The notes under the pieces are model-generated. The model did no database searches. It was not told where the DNA came from and saw only the letters and a list, made by a program, of their open reading frames with translations. Below, in pieces: positions 44,752 through 53,547 of a DNA stretch of 64,000 nt; positions within the stretch are counted from its first letter, which is position 1; each line of letters begins with the position of its first letter. This stretch comes from Hyphococcus lacteus (lineage in GTDB: Bacteria; Pseudomonadota; Alphaproteobacteria; Caulobacterales; Parvularculaceae): positions 124,001-188,000 of the forward strand of contig NZ_JBEHZE010000001.1 in assembly GCF_041058985.1 (NCBI RefSeq). The letters run 5' to 3'. The position numbers were made by a program, and so were the translations under genes.

Positions 44752-45273
44752 GTGAGTGAAGACGTCGAACTAGATTACAGCGAACTTATTCAGGACGCGC
44801 AGAAAAAAGCCTACCGATTTTTGATGCAGGACGTTTTGAAGATCGTTGCGGACCTCGGCGACGCGCCCGGCGAACACCATTTCTTCATCGAATTTCTCAC
44901 GAATAGCAAAAATGTTACCATTCCCGATCACCTGAAATCGCAATATCCCGAACGCATGACGATCGTTTTGCAACATCAGTTTGAAAACCTGATTGTGACC
45001 GACGACCAATTCAGCGTGACATTGTGGTTCAAAGGGAAAGAAGCTCATCTGGTCGTCCCTTATGACGCGGTTACCCAATTTGCTGATCCCAGCGCACAGT
45101 TCGGCGTTAGCTTTGAGGCTGTCGAAGAAGAGTTCGAGGAAGTCGAAGACGAAGACGCGCCCGACTCCGCTGACAGCGATTTGCCGGATCCGGATGATAC
45201 CGGTGATAGCGAGGACGAGAAAAAATCAGATGGCGCAGATATCGTCAGCCTTGATGCATTTCGGAAAAAGTAA
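44752..45273 (+). CDS. sspB: ClpXP adaptor SspB (alpha type)
   Basis: A 173-residue adaptor that binds ssrA-tagged proteins and hands them to ClpXP. The substrate-binding fold covers about 1-125 (YRFLMQDVLKIVADLGDAPG, HHFFIEFLT, GKEAHLVVPYDAVTQFADPS). A long acidic linker (about 125-160) ends in the ClpX-docking motif DIVSLDAFRKK at the extreme C-terminus. The GTG start is preceded by AAGGA. It lies about 170 bp downstream of the tmRNA gene that encodes its target tag, and upstream of fumC. Confidence 0.94.
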   Translation: MSEDVELDYSELIQDAQKKAYRFLMQDVLKIVADLGDAPGEHHFFIEFLTNSKNVTIPDHLKSQYPERMTIVLQHQFENLIVTDDQFSVTLWFKGKEAHLVVPYDAVTQFADPSAQFGVSFEAVEEEFEEVEDEDAPDSADSDLPDPDDTGDSEDEKKSDGADIVSLDAFRKK

Positions 45274-45372
45274 ATCAGTGCTCGCTTGACTCTCGTCTTG
45301 CCAGCACACCCTGTTTGCGGTTCGCCACGAAAGCGAACAACGATGATCCCCAAATCTGCGAAAGAAGATGTG

Positions 45373-46764
45373 ATGACCAAAACTCGTACTGAATCCGATA
45401 GCTTCGGCAAACTCAATGTTCCCGGCGATAAATACTATGGTGCGCAATCTGCACGTTCTTTGATTAATTTCCCAATCGGCACCGAGACAATGCCGATTCC
45501 GCTCGTTCGGGCGCTTGGTATCGTAAAGCTGGGCGCTGTACGTACGAATATGAAGCTGAAATCTATTCCGGCGAAAACCGGAAAAGCGATTGAAAAAGCT
45601 GCGAAAGAAGTCGCTGAGGGAAAGCTCAACGATCATTTCCCACTTTCAGTCTGGCAGACCGGTTCAGGCACACAATCCAATATGAATACCAACGAAGTGA
45701 TTGCGAACCGGGCTATCGAAATTCTCGGCGGGGTTATCGGCACGAAAGATCCGGTACACCCGAACGACCATGTAAACATGAGCCAGTCATCGAATGATAC
45801 GTTTCCGACAGCCATGCATATCGCGGCGGCGGAGCAAATCATCCATGAATTAATCCCGGCGCTTGAACACCTTCACGCAGCACTCGCGGAAAAACAAAAA
45901 GCCTACGCCAAGATTATCAAAATTGGCCGGACACATCTTCAAGACGCAACTCCAGTGACACTTGGGCAGGAGTTTTCCGGCTACGCACATATGGTTAAAA
46001 ATGGCATCAAACGCGCGAAAGGTGTTCTACCGACGCTTTATGCGTTGGCCCAAGGGGGCACAGCCGTAGGCACGGGCGTGAATTCCAAAAAAGAATTTGC
46101 AAAAACATTCGCAGCAGAGGTCGCGACTTATACTAAACTTCCCTTTGTGACCGCGCCAAATAAATTCGAAGCCCTAGGTACACATGACAGCATGGTTGAA
46201 GCGCATGGTGCATTAAACGAAATTGCCGTCAGCCTGTTCAAAATTGCCAACGACATCCGTCTTTTGGGTTCCGGGCCACGGTCTGGATTGGGCGAGATTA
46301 GCCTGCCGGAAAATGAACCTGGCTCGTCGATCATGCCGGGCAAAGTTAACCCAACCCAGTGCGAAGCAATGACGATGGTCTGCGCGCAAGTCATGGGCAA
46401 CAACACTACCGTCAGCTTTGCCGGGTCACAGGGACATTTTGAGCTAAACGTATTCAAGCCAGTCATTGCACTCAACACGCTTCAATCAATTCGCTTGCTC
46501 GCAGACGCATCGCGGTCATTCACTGATCGTTGTGTTGTCGGCATCAAGGCCAATGAGGCACGAATCAAGTCATTGATGGAACAATCATTGATGCTCGTAA
46601 CAGCGCTTGCACCGGTTATCGGATATGACAACGCAACCAAAATTGCCAAAACGGCACACAAAAATGGGACAACTCTCCGCGAAGAGGCGGTTGCCCTGGG
46701 CCTTGTCAGCACAGAAGAATATGATCGAATTGTTCGCCCAGCCGATATGGTTGGCCCTAAATAA
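45373..46764 (+). CDS. fumC: Class II fumarate hydratase
   Basis: A 463-residue oxygen-stable fumarase that interconverts fumarate and malate in the citric acid cycle. Signature GSSIMPGKVNPTQCEAM with the catalytic Ser loop, plus TGSGTQSNMNTNEVIANRA and GRTHLQDATPVTLGQEFSGY. The start at 45373 (MTKTRTESDSFG) matches family N-termini and has GAAGA upstream; the frame is open 29 codons further. Follows sspB by 99 bp. Confidence 0.96.
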   Translation: MTKTRTESDSFGKLNVPGDKYYGAQSARSLINFPIGTETMPIPLVRALGIVKLGAVRTNMKLKSIPAKTGKAIEKAAKEVAEGKLNDHFPLSVWQTGSGTQSNMNTNEVIANRAIEILGGVIGTKDPVHPNDHVNMSQSSNDTFPTAMHIAAAEQIIHELIPALEHLHAALAEKQKAYAKIIKIGRTHLQDATPVTLGQEFSGYAHMVKNGIKRAKGVLPTLYALAQGGTAVGTGVNSKKEFAKTFAAEVATYTKLPFVTAPNKFEALGTHDSMVEAHGALNEIAVSLFKIANDIRLLGSGPRSGLGEISLPENEPGSSIMPGKVNPTQCEAMTMVCAQVMGNNTTVSFAGSQGHFELNVFKPVIALNTLQSIRLLADASRSFTDRCVVGIKANEARIKSLMEQSLMLVTALAPVIGYDNATKIAKTAHKNGTTLREEAVALGLVSTEEYDRIVRPADMVGPK

Positions 46765-46931
46765 GCGAATAGATTCAAGAGATTTTCCAATTATACGGAA
46801 ACGGCCCAACCGCTTCCGTATGAGATTGGACCGGTTCTTGCCTTATCCATTCCAAGCGTTGTTCCAATGGAATGAAAATTGGGCACTTGGCGCTTTTTGG
46901 GACACGGAATTTAACAAGGACTAGGACCATC

Positions 46932-47153
46932 ATGGCCGATACCAAACCTTCAGATAGCCAATTGCGAGTTCTTCTCGCTCAATTCCTTTTTGCGCATAAT
47001 GTCGATATTGAAGCCCTATACGGCGCTATGGGAACCGATCTTTCCAATGCCGATTCAGAGGCCGTGTCACATATGGCGGGCATCATCGATGGTGTCATGC
47101 TTGCGACGTCGAAGATCCGCGCACACGGCATCGACAACTGGACAAAAAACTAG
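46932..47153 (+). CDS. Small conserved-looking protein of unknown function
   Basis: A 73-residue soluble, mostly helical protein beginning MADTKPSDSQLRVLLAQF. The start has AGGACC just upstream. I do not recognise the family. It lies in the fumC-(small protein)-RHH position where many Alphaproteobacteria carry a DUF4169 gene, but its sequence lacks the Lys/Arg/Ala-rich DUF4169 pattern. Confidence 0.7.
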   Translation: MADTKPSDSQLRVLLAQFLFAHNVDIEALYGAMGTDLSNADSEAVSHMAGIIDGVMLATSKIRAHGIDNWTKN

Positions 47154-47193
47154 AACGGCGACGACTTTACTTTTTACTTGCACTGCGCGCGCG

Positions 47194-47226
47194 AACCGGT
47201 TTCCTCATGGGGGTGAGGAGCCGGTT
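47194..47226 (+). promoter_or_regulatory. Hairpin in front of the RHH gene
   Basis: AACCGG...CCTCA pairs with TGAGG...CCGGTT around a TGGGGG loop, with a small internal bulge. The only Shine-Dalgarno-like sequence (GAGGAG, 47215-47220) is buried in the stem, 18 bases before the ATG. It may be the terminator of the small upstream gene or limit translation of the RHH gene. Confidence 0.45.
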
Positions 47227-47238
47227 TTCGCTATTCCA

Positions 47239-47457
47239 ATGTTAAAAAGATCCATCACCCTAAAGGGCCACCGCACCAGTATCTCCCTAGAGAGGGAATT
47301 CTGGGACGAATTGGTTGTCATAGCCGCGCAGGAAAACTGCACCCTGCCCGCTTTGATCAATCAAATTGATCGCAATCGCCTCAAGTTAGATCCCGCACCG
47401 GGGCTGGCATCAGCGATACGGGTTTATATTCTCAACGCAAAAACCAGGGCTGACTAA
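47239..47457 (+). CDS. Ribbon-helix-helix domain protein
   Basis: A 72-residue protein of the RHH_4 type: MLKRSITLKGHRTSISLERE opens with the beta-strand that contacts DNA, then EFWDELVVIAAQENCTLPALI and a second helix. Likely a small dimeric DNA-binding protein. No close ribosome-binding site precedes the ATG. Found after fumC and convergent with glnE, overlapping it by four bases. Confidence 0.8.
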   Translation: MLKRSITLKGHRTSISLEREFWDELVVIAAQENCTLPALINQIDRNRLKLDPAPGLASAIRVYILNAKTRAD

Positions 47458-50270
47458 CCGGCAGCGTGGGCAACAGAACTGATACTTGGTCGGCCCAACA
47501 CAATTTGCGCATAGGAACGACTGACCTCATCTGCATATCCTCGCATCATTGGTCGGACCTGATCATATTCCCGCACGCCACCTGCCCGGGCTAACAATCC
47601 GCCAAAACGGCTGCGCACCGGCGCTTGGATTGGATCACGCCATTGGCTGAGTGTGCGAACCAACTGAAGGCGCGCCCAGAAAGAACGCGCAGACCGCAAT
47701 GTTTTTGCAGTTTCCTCAGAAATAAGCCCCGAACGTGCCATGGCCTCTAGCGCCTCAGCGGGGTCACAGTCCTGCACGAAGGGATGCGCAGAAGCATGTT
47801 TATAAATGAGCGTGCTGATGATCAGCTCTACGTCTGAACGTCCGCCTTCGATCCGATCAATATCCCAATCCGAGCTAGGCCGTTCGCGTCGCATTCGTTG
47901 CGCCCGTGCTCGATCGAGATCGCGGAACAAAATATCCGCGCGGCGCGCACCGGCGATTGCACCCCGAAGGGCATCACGGGCAGCATCCGCAACTTTATTA
48001 TCACCGGCTGCAATCACGCGGCCTCGCGCCAACATGATCTGTTCGTGGGCGATAGCCTCTGATTGAACATACGACTTGAACGCTTTGAGGTCGGGCACCA
48101 ACGCACCATTCACCCCCGAGGGTCTGTGCGTCGTATCGGGCAGCACCGCAAACACGCCGTCACACATATTACTTAAAGCTTCGAGATACTCCCGAGCAAA
48201 TGCCTCGCCGGCCTCACCAAGCGGTTCTGCGCTGATAAACCCGAGATGCGTCGACGCGCCCGGCAAATGCGGCCCGTCAGATTCAAAAATATGCAGCGCG
48301 ATTTTGTCCGCAGCCGACTTTGTATCAGCGGAAGCTGAGGCTTTAACGGCCTCAAACGTTTTCGTCAGTGTGCAGATATGAACGTCATTGATAGCTTCCA
48401 CGGCCGTATCAAAACTCGTGGACCCGGTTGACGCACTATAGGCAATACGCGCAATCAATTCCTCACGCCACACGCCAATATCATGAAGAGCATTCTGCGC
48501 GTCAGGTTTCGGCGGCATATACCGCGTCAGCCATTCTTCTCGGGATTTAGGAACTTCGACCCCGCCCCCATCAAACAGCATATCAGTAGCAACATCGGTT
48601 TTCAGCAATGGTTCAACCGCAGCAGCAAAAGAGCCAATCGCATCAACAAGCCCATCGCGCTCTGGCGCACCTTCACGCACAAGCGAGAACACATCGTGTT
48701 TTTCACCCGCTACGCTGATCAATAGATCAAACAGGCGCACGGCTTCGTTCGGATATTGTGTTTCACCAAACGCAGTCAGCAAACCCGGTGCGCATGCAGA
48801 AAATCGTGTTTCACCACTTTTCTCTCCACTCCGACGCATCCATTTATCAATGGATTGCGACAATCCTGAACCGTTGAGGAAGCCAAGATCCTCAAGCTTA
48901 TCCGCATCATGGTCTGCACCATCTTCTTGGCTACGGTATAGTGCCACCTCTTGTTGTGGGCCAGTCGCGAGCCGACGCAAAGAGTTCTTCGCATCCGTTT
49001 TTGCGCCCTCAAGTGCAACCAATAGATCGTCATATTCCGTATACCCACACAACCGTGCAAGTGCTTCTTTCTCGTCGTCGCGCTGTACATCAATGGTCGG
49101 GCAACCTTTGATAATCTGAAGTCGCGAAATATAGATATGAGCCAGCTCTTCACCGGCAATCAACCGACGAGACGCATCGCGGGTAATGAAATTCGATTGC
49201 GCTGCGGTTTCAAAAATATCTCGCGCCGAAGCCGTACGAAACACGGGGCGCACGCCGCCGATCGCCAACCGGCAGAGATCAGCAACACCGCGAAAAGTAC
49301 TCCGAGGGTCGCTATCATTTTTTTCGACAAAGTTTTTCAAGACTTCAACCGAAATCGGGCTGTCGCTCCAAACCAGTTTTTCGATACTTTCCAGAAACCC
49401 GCCACCTGACGCACGATCACCAGCAACAATGCGTGCAGTACTCAACCACATCTTCAAGAGGTCTGCTTGTGGGCCTTTTGCCGTTGCCGAAACCCGCGCC
49501 ACGCTATCCGCATAGCCCGCACCGCCGACACCAGAACCCAATGGGGTACGCAAGGCATAAAGCGTGTGCTCGCCCGGTTTACCCTCAAAGGCCTCTCTTA
49601 GTTCGGCACCGATCCGCACAAAAATACGGTCTGTTCCGCGTGCATTTGGTGCCGCAAAAACGCTTTCGTCATAAACGACGATTAGATCAAGCGGCCCATA
49701 TGGTGAAAGATCCTCGTGCGCGAAATCTCCTCCCGCCACGACGAAGACACCTTTTAGAAAATTGTCTGGGTCTTCAACGCTAAGCTCGCCACGTTTTACT
49801 GCGGCTCGCACCAACCAGCGTAGTCCGGTCTCAACCATCCGTTCCGTAAAATCCACACGCGCGGCGGTCGCCTCTGCGACACCCCATTGCCCGCTTAATT
49901 CCGCAATCGCTATCGCCACATCGACCCGGTTTTTAAGCGGCGCGAGCGCCGCATGGAGTGCATCTGGCCCACCGACACCACGATCAAGTGCAGACATATC
50001 GCGCGCTGCTTGTGCCAAAATAGGTGATGCACCATCGGTGAGCGAGGTTGCTGCCGCGTCAGGATAGGTCATACACAAATCGGCGAGCCGCCGGGTTGTG
50101 CCAAAAATACGTAGCATCAATAGCCGTCTGTCGGGTTGATCCAGCGGCGCACCGGGATCGCCGCCCAAAGCCTCCGCGACTGCGCGACGCCACCGCTCAA
50201 GCGCAGATGCCGCACGAGAAGGTTCGATCTTGTCTCCGCTATTGCGCGCCGTATAGGTGCTCGCAGTCAT
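47454..50270 (-). CDS. glnE: GlnE-like glutamine-synthetase adenylyltransferase homologue with degraded active sites
   Basis: A 938-residue protein with the length and double-domain layout of GlnE, which adenylylates and deadenylylates glutamine synthetase. Residual similarity includes YGPLDLIVVYDE and TARIVAGD in the N-terminal half and HRPSGVNGALVPDLKAF with ARGRVIAAGD in the C-terminal half. However, the nucleotidyltransferase signatures are lost: where GKLGxxELxxxSDIDLI is expected, residues 180-197 read GGDFAHEDLSPYGPLDLI, and the C-terminal SDLDLI site (about 665-680) reads GASTHLGFIS. The VDxRLRP aspartate is also replaced in both halves (ALRTPLG, PDTTHRPSG). The start at 50270 has GGGGA upstream. 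Probably a non-catalytic or re-purposed GlnE. Confidence 0.75.
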   Translation of the reverse strand: MTASTYTARNSGDKIEPSRAASALERWRRAVAEALGGDPGAPLDQPDRRLLMLRIFGTTRRLADLCMTYPDAAATSLTDGASPILAQAARDMSALDRGVGGPDALHAALAPLKNRVDVAIAIAELSGQWGVAEATAARVDFTERMVETGLRWLVRAAVKRGELSVEDPDNFLKGVFVVAGGDFAHEDLSPYGPLDLIVVYDESVFAAPNARGTDRIFVRIGAELREAFEGKPGEHTLYALRTPLGSGVGGAGYADSVARVSATAKGPQADLLKMWLSTARIVAGDRASGGGFLESIEKLVWSDSPISVEVLKNFVEKNDSDPRSTFRGVADLCRLAIGGVRPVFRTASARDIFETAAQSNFITRDASRRLIAGEELAHIYISRLQIIKGCPTIDVQRDDEKEALARLCGYTEYDDLLVALEGAKTDAKNSLRRLATGPQQEVALYRSQEDGADHDADKLEDLGFLNGSGLSQSIDKWMRRSGEKSGETRFSACAPGLLTAFGETQYPNEAVRLFDLLISVAGEKHDVFSLVREGAPERDGLVDAIGSFAAAVEPLLKTDVATDMLFDGGGVEVPKSREEWLTRYMPPKPDAQNALHDIGVWREELIARIAYSASTGSTSFDTAVEAINDVHICTLTKTFEAVKASASADTKSAADKIALHIFESDGPHLPGASTHLGFISAEPLGEAGEAFAREYLEALSNMCDGVFAVLPDTTHRPSGVNGALVPDLKAFKSYVQSEAIAHEQIMLARGRVIAAGDNKVADAARDALRGAIAGARRADILFRDLDRARAQRMRRERPSSDWDIDRIEGGRSDVELIISTLIYKHASAHPFVQDCDPAEALEAMARSGLISEETAKTLRSARSFWARLQLVRTLSQWRDPIQAPVRSRFGGLLARAGGVREYDQVRPMMRGYADEVSRSYAQIVLGRPSISSVAHAAG

Positions 50271-50410
50271 AGTGTTCCCCATGATTGGCTTATTAATCCA
50301 GAATGGACTATGCCGACCCACGGTGAATGCTGCGTTAAACATATTGTGACATTTAGACTTCACCAAGAAGTCTGTTATGAGAACCTTTCCTTAACCACGC
50401 CAGATTGGTC

Positions 50411-52045
50411 ATGACGCGGAACGTTGCACGCATATTGATTTTACTGCGCAAAATGCGCCGCCGCTTCCCGCGGATCGATGTGATGCGTGTTTGGGTGGTC
50501 GCAATTTTAATCGGGATCGCCGCTGCCTATGCGGTAATCGGGTTTCGCTTCGCAATCGACAATGTCTCGCTTTTTGCCTTTGGAGCGACCGAAGCCAGCA
50601 TGACAAGCGGCGCGGCCTCGCTTAGCCCATGGCGGGCCTGGGTTGCCCCTGTCCTTGGCGGTTTGGTCGTCTCGGCGATGCTTTATCTTGCAGAAAGGTT
50701 CAACTGGCTCCCCGGCGGGCGCGGTCAGGCTGTTGCTGACGTCATCGAAGCCAGAGCCGTTTCCGGCGGCCGCATTTCTTTGCGCGCCGGTCTTGCTGCT
50801 GCGGCTGTATCTGCGGTTTCACTCGGCGCGGGCGGCAGTGCCGGGCGCGAGGGTCCGGCTGTCCATTTGGGGGCGACGATATCCTCTCTTCTTAATCGGA
50901 AGCTTGGATTTGATGCTAAACAACGTCGGGCACTGTTGGGATGTGGCGCTGCTGCGGCTGTTTCCGCCAGCTTCAACGCTCCCATCGCAGGTGTTTTGTT
51001 CGCATTAGAGGTCATTTTGGGCAATTATGCCCTCTCTGTTTTTGGGCCGATTGCCGCCGCCAGCGTTTCCGCAGCGATTGTCACGCGAATCCATTTGGGG
51101 AACTTCCCGGCATTTGCCCCCCCCGAATATGGAGCGATTTCCAACATCGATGTTCCGCTCGCCGCTGTGCTGGGTATTATTTGCGGGCTAATATCATCCG
51201 GTTTTCTTCTGTCTACGGAGAAAATGACGGTATCAGTTCGTGAATTCGCGCAAAAACGAAATATTTCCTATCTGCTGCTGCCCCCCATTGGCGGTTTTAT
51301 CATTGGCGCTATTGGCATATTCTATCCCGAAGTTTTTGGCGTCGGCTATGAAGCCGTAACCAAGGCGCTCAATGGCGATTATGCAATCCCGCTATTGGTT
51401 ATGTTAGTCGTGATGAAATGTGCGGCCACAGCGATTACGCTTTCTTGCCGCTTTGGTGGTGGTGTGTTTTCACCGGGCCTCGTTATTGGTGCGTTTGTTG
51501 GCGCGGCCTTTGGCGCAGCGCTAGGGCAATTACTGCCCGGCGTAACCGCAAGCCCCGTTTATTACGCAATGATTGGCATGGGCGCGGCCAGTGGCGCAAT
51601 TCTCGGTGCCCCGATTTCTACAACCTTGATCGTGTTCGAGCTAACCGGCGAATACGGAATCACCATTTCGCTGATGGTAGCCGTCGCCATTGCGACCTTG
51701 ATCACGCAATATATTTGCGGGCGTTCATTCTTTCATTGGCAGTTGTCACGTCGCGGATATGATCTCTCAGAGGGGCCGCAAGGAATTATTCTCAAAACCA
51801 CCCGAGTACGCGATGTCATGGAGGCGATGCCGCCCGGATCACCACTCGCCCCCGACGCTGATCGCCTTGAAACTCGCCAGTCTCTAGGTGATGCATTAGC
51901 CCGTCTCAATGACGCAGAAGAGCATGGCTTGCCGGTTGTGAATGCTGAAAATCGCGATCAAATTGTTGGCTATCTTTCACGCGTAAAAGCGCTTGCCGCC
52001 TATAATAAAGCATTGATTGAAGACAATATCGAACATCACACCTAG
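50411..52045 (+). CDS. CLC-family chloride channel/antiporter with CBS domain region
   Basis: A 544-residue membrane protein. CLC landmarks are GGSAGREGPAVHLGA with the gating glutamate at 147, and FGGGVFSPGLVIGAFVGA, which forms the second ion-pathway loop. A cytoplasmic CBS-like region follows from about 475 (VRDVMEAMPPGSPLAP, HGLPVVNAENRDQIVGYLSR). It moves chloride or exchanges it for protons; transport type cannot be decided from sequence. ATG at 50411 chosen over an in-frame TTG six bases earlier. Divergent from glnE. Confidence 0.9.
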   Translation: MTRNVARILILLRKMRRRFPRIDVMRVWVVAILIGIAAAYAVIGFRFAIDNVSLFAFGATEASMTSGAASLSPWRAWVAPVLGGLVVSAMLYLAERFNWLPGGRGQAVADVIEARAVSGGRISLRAGLAAAAVSAVSLGAGGSAGREGPAVHLGATISSLLNRKLGFDAKQRRALLGCGAAAAVSASFNAPIAGVLFALEVILGNYALSVFGPIAAASVSAAIVTRIHLGNFPAFAPPEYGAISNIDVPLAAVLGIICGLISSGFLLSTEKMTVSVREFAQKRNISYLLLPPIGGFIIGAIGIFYPEVFGVGYEAVTKALNGDYAIPLLVMLVVMKCAATAITLSCRFGGGVFSPGLVIGAFVGAAFGAALGQLLPGVTASPVYYAMIGMGAASGAILGAPISTTLIVFELTGEYGITISLMVAVAIATLITQYICGRSFFHWQLSRRGYDLSEGPQGIILKTTRVRDVMEAMPPGSPLAPDADRLETRQSLGDALARLNDAEEHGLPVVNAENRDQIVGYLSRVKALAAYNKALIEDNIEHHT

Positions 52046-52050
52046 TTAGA

Positions 52051-52770
52051 TCAAAACCATCCAAAAGCCATTGCAAAGAAAAGCTTCAAACGCTTTTTGA
52101 TCGGAAACTGACGGCTTTGATGGCTTACGTATAGCTTTGTAAGAGCCACATGAAGCAATGCCGGAGTGGCCTCTGCCGGCGCTCGTTTCAACTCGGGTCG
52201 CAAAGTAGCTGCAATCGTAACCGCACGTTCACCAATTTGATCCGCCAAATTTGAGGCAAGCCCCCGCCCCTCACGCGCCAATGCAAACCCAGCCCCGGCT
52301 TTTTTTGCAATATCGATCAACGCGTCATCACCACCCAATAATTTAACGGCTATCGCATCGATTGCACCATCCGCTGTGATTAGCCACGCCTCCAAGGTGT
52401 CAACATCCGAAAAACCTTCGCCATATAGCGGACGCGCGGCTGCATCGATGGCCCCGTCTATAAGCGAAGAAAAACCGTCACCGGCTAACCCAACGGCAGC
52501 TAACTCTTCAACCACCGGGTGTGCACGGGGAGGTTTTGCATTTCGAATTTCAACAAATGCTTCGCGCCACCACTGAAGTCGGATTTCCCCCAATGCTGGC
52601 TCACTGACCGCCGCCGGAATTCGGCGCAATTCAATTTGGAATGCATAGAGCGCAATCAGCGCACGCTTTTGCGGTTCGGACGCATAGCCGCAGGCTAACC
52701 ACCGATCCTCGTCTTGCGATTGGACCGTGGTGGAACAATATGTACTGCTATCTGTTCGTTGTTCAGACAT
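52051..52770 (-). CDS. NDUFAF6-like squalene/phytoene-synthase-family protein, probably non-catalytic
   Basis: A 239-residue protein with the all-helical fold pattern of trans-isoprenyl synthases (LIALYAFQIELRRIPAAVSEP, GEIRLQWWREAF). The two Asp-rich motifs that bind magnesium-diphosphate in true squalene/phytoene synthases are absent: the first is YAFQIELRRIPAA, the second SNLADQIGERA. That matches NDUFAF6-type relatives, which assist respiratory complex I assembly in mitochondria and are found in Alphaproteobacteria near secDF. Convergent with the CLC gene; divergent from sodB. Confidence 0.78.
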   Translation of the reverse strand: MSEQRTDSSTYCSTTVQSQDEDRWLACGYASEPQKRALIALYAFQIELRRIPAAVSEPALGEIRLQWWREAFVEIRNAKPPRAHPVVEELAAVGLAGDGFSSLIDGAIDAAARPLYGEGFSDVDTLEAWLITADGAIDAIAVKLLGGDDALIDIAKKAGAGFALAREGRGLASNLADQIGERAVTIAATLRPELKRAPAEATPALLHVALTKLYVSHQSRQFPIKKRLKLFFAMAFGWF

Positions 52771-52874
52771 GACGGTTTTTTTGCCGCAAATTGGGCGACG
52801 CGCCTCTTTTTGATTTCGACTTCAGGCGTTATGAGCCGAAGTCATATTATGCAACCCTGAGAAAGGCGAATTCC

Positions 52875-53474
52875 ATGGCGATTTCACTTCCCGATCTTCC
52901 TTATAGCAAGACCGCTCTTGCACCACACATTTCAGAGCAGACCATTGATTTCCATTATGGCAAACATACTGCCGCTTATATCGACAAAATGAACGCTGCC
53001 ATTAAAGGCACAGATCTTGACGGTGCAGCGCTCGAAGACATTGTTCGTGCCGCCGACGAAAAAGGCGACCAAGGTCTTTTCAACAACGCTGCGCAATCTT
53101 GGAACCACATTTTCTATTGGAACTGCATGGCACCAAATGCTGGCGGCAAGCCACAAGGTGACCTCGCCAAAGCGATCGACGATGTCTTTGGCGATTTTGA
53201 CGGTTTCAAAAAAGCGTTCTCTGACGCTGGTGCAACACAGTTCGGCTCAGGCTGGGCGTGGCTTGTGGCAAAAGGCGGAAAACTCGAAGTTCGCAAAACG
53301 CCGAACGCTGAAACACCATTCACTGAAAAAGGCGTAACGCCGCTTTTGACTATGGATGTCTGGGAACATGCTTATTATCTCGATTACCAGAATAAGCGTC
53401 CTGACTATATTGCTTCATTCCTCGACAATCTCGTGAACTGGGATTTCGTCGCCGAGAATCTCGCCAAAGCATAA
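52875..53474 (+). CDS. sodB: Iron superoxide dismutase
   Basis: A 199-residue Fe/Mn-family SOD that converts superoxide to peroxide. Metal ligands: His27 in IDFHYGKHTAAY, a second His in AQSWNHIFYWNCM, and Asp/His in DVWEHAYYLDYQNKRP. Glutamine in NNAAQSWNH is the outer-sphere residue typical of the iron form. The start at 52875 has AAGGCG upstream and the family's usual MAISLPDLPY opening. It has its own strong terminator and lies, on the opposite strand, between secF and the NDUFAF6-like gene. Confidence 0.95.
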   Translation: MAISLPDLPYSKTALAPHISEQTIDFHYGKHTAAYIDKMNAAIKGTDLDGAALEDIVRAADEKGDQGLFNNAAQSWNHIFYWNCMAPNAGGKPQGDLAKAIDDVFGDFDGFKKAFSDAGATQFGSGWAWLVAKGGKLEVRKTPNAETPFTEKGVTPLLTMDVWEHAYYLDYQNKRPDYIASFLDNLVNWDFVAENLAKA

Positions 53475-53498
53475 ATTGGCCATCCCAAATAAACAAAA

Positions 53499-53523
53499 GG
53501 GCGGCCCGTGGGCCGCCCTTTTT
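53499..53523. terminator. Bidirectional terminator between sodB and secF
   Basis: GGGCGGCCC pairs perfectly with GGGCCGCCC around a 2-base loop, followed by TTTTT on the plus strand (ending sodB) and by TTTTGTTTATT on the minus strand (ending secF). Confidence 0.92.
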
Positions 53524-53547
53524 CGTATCTTACTGTTGAACGAACGC

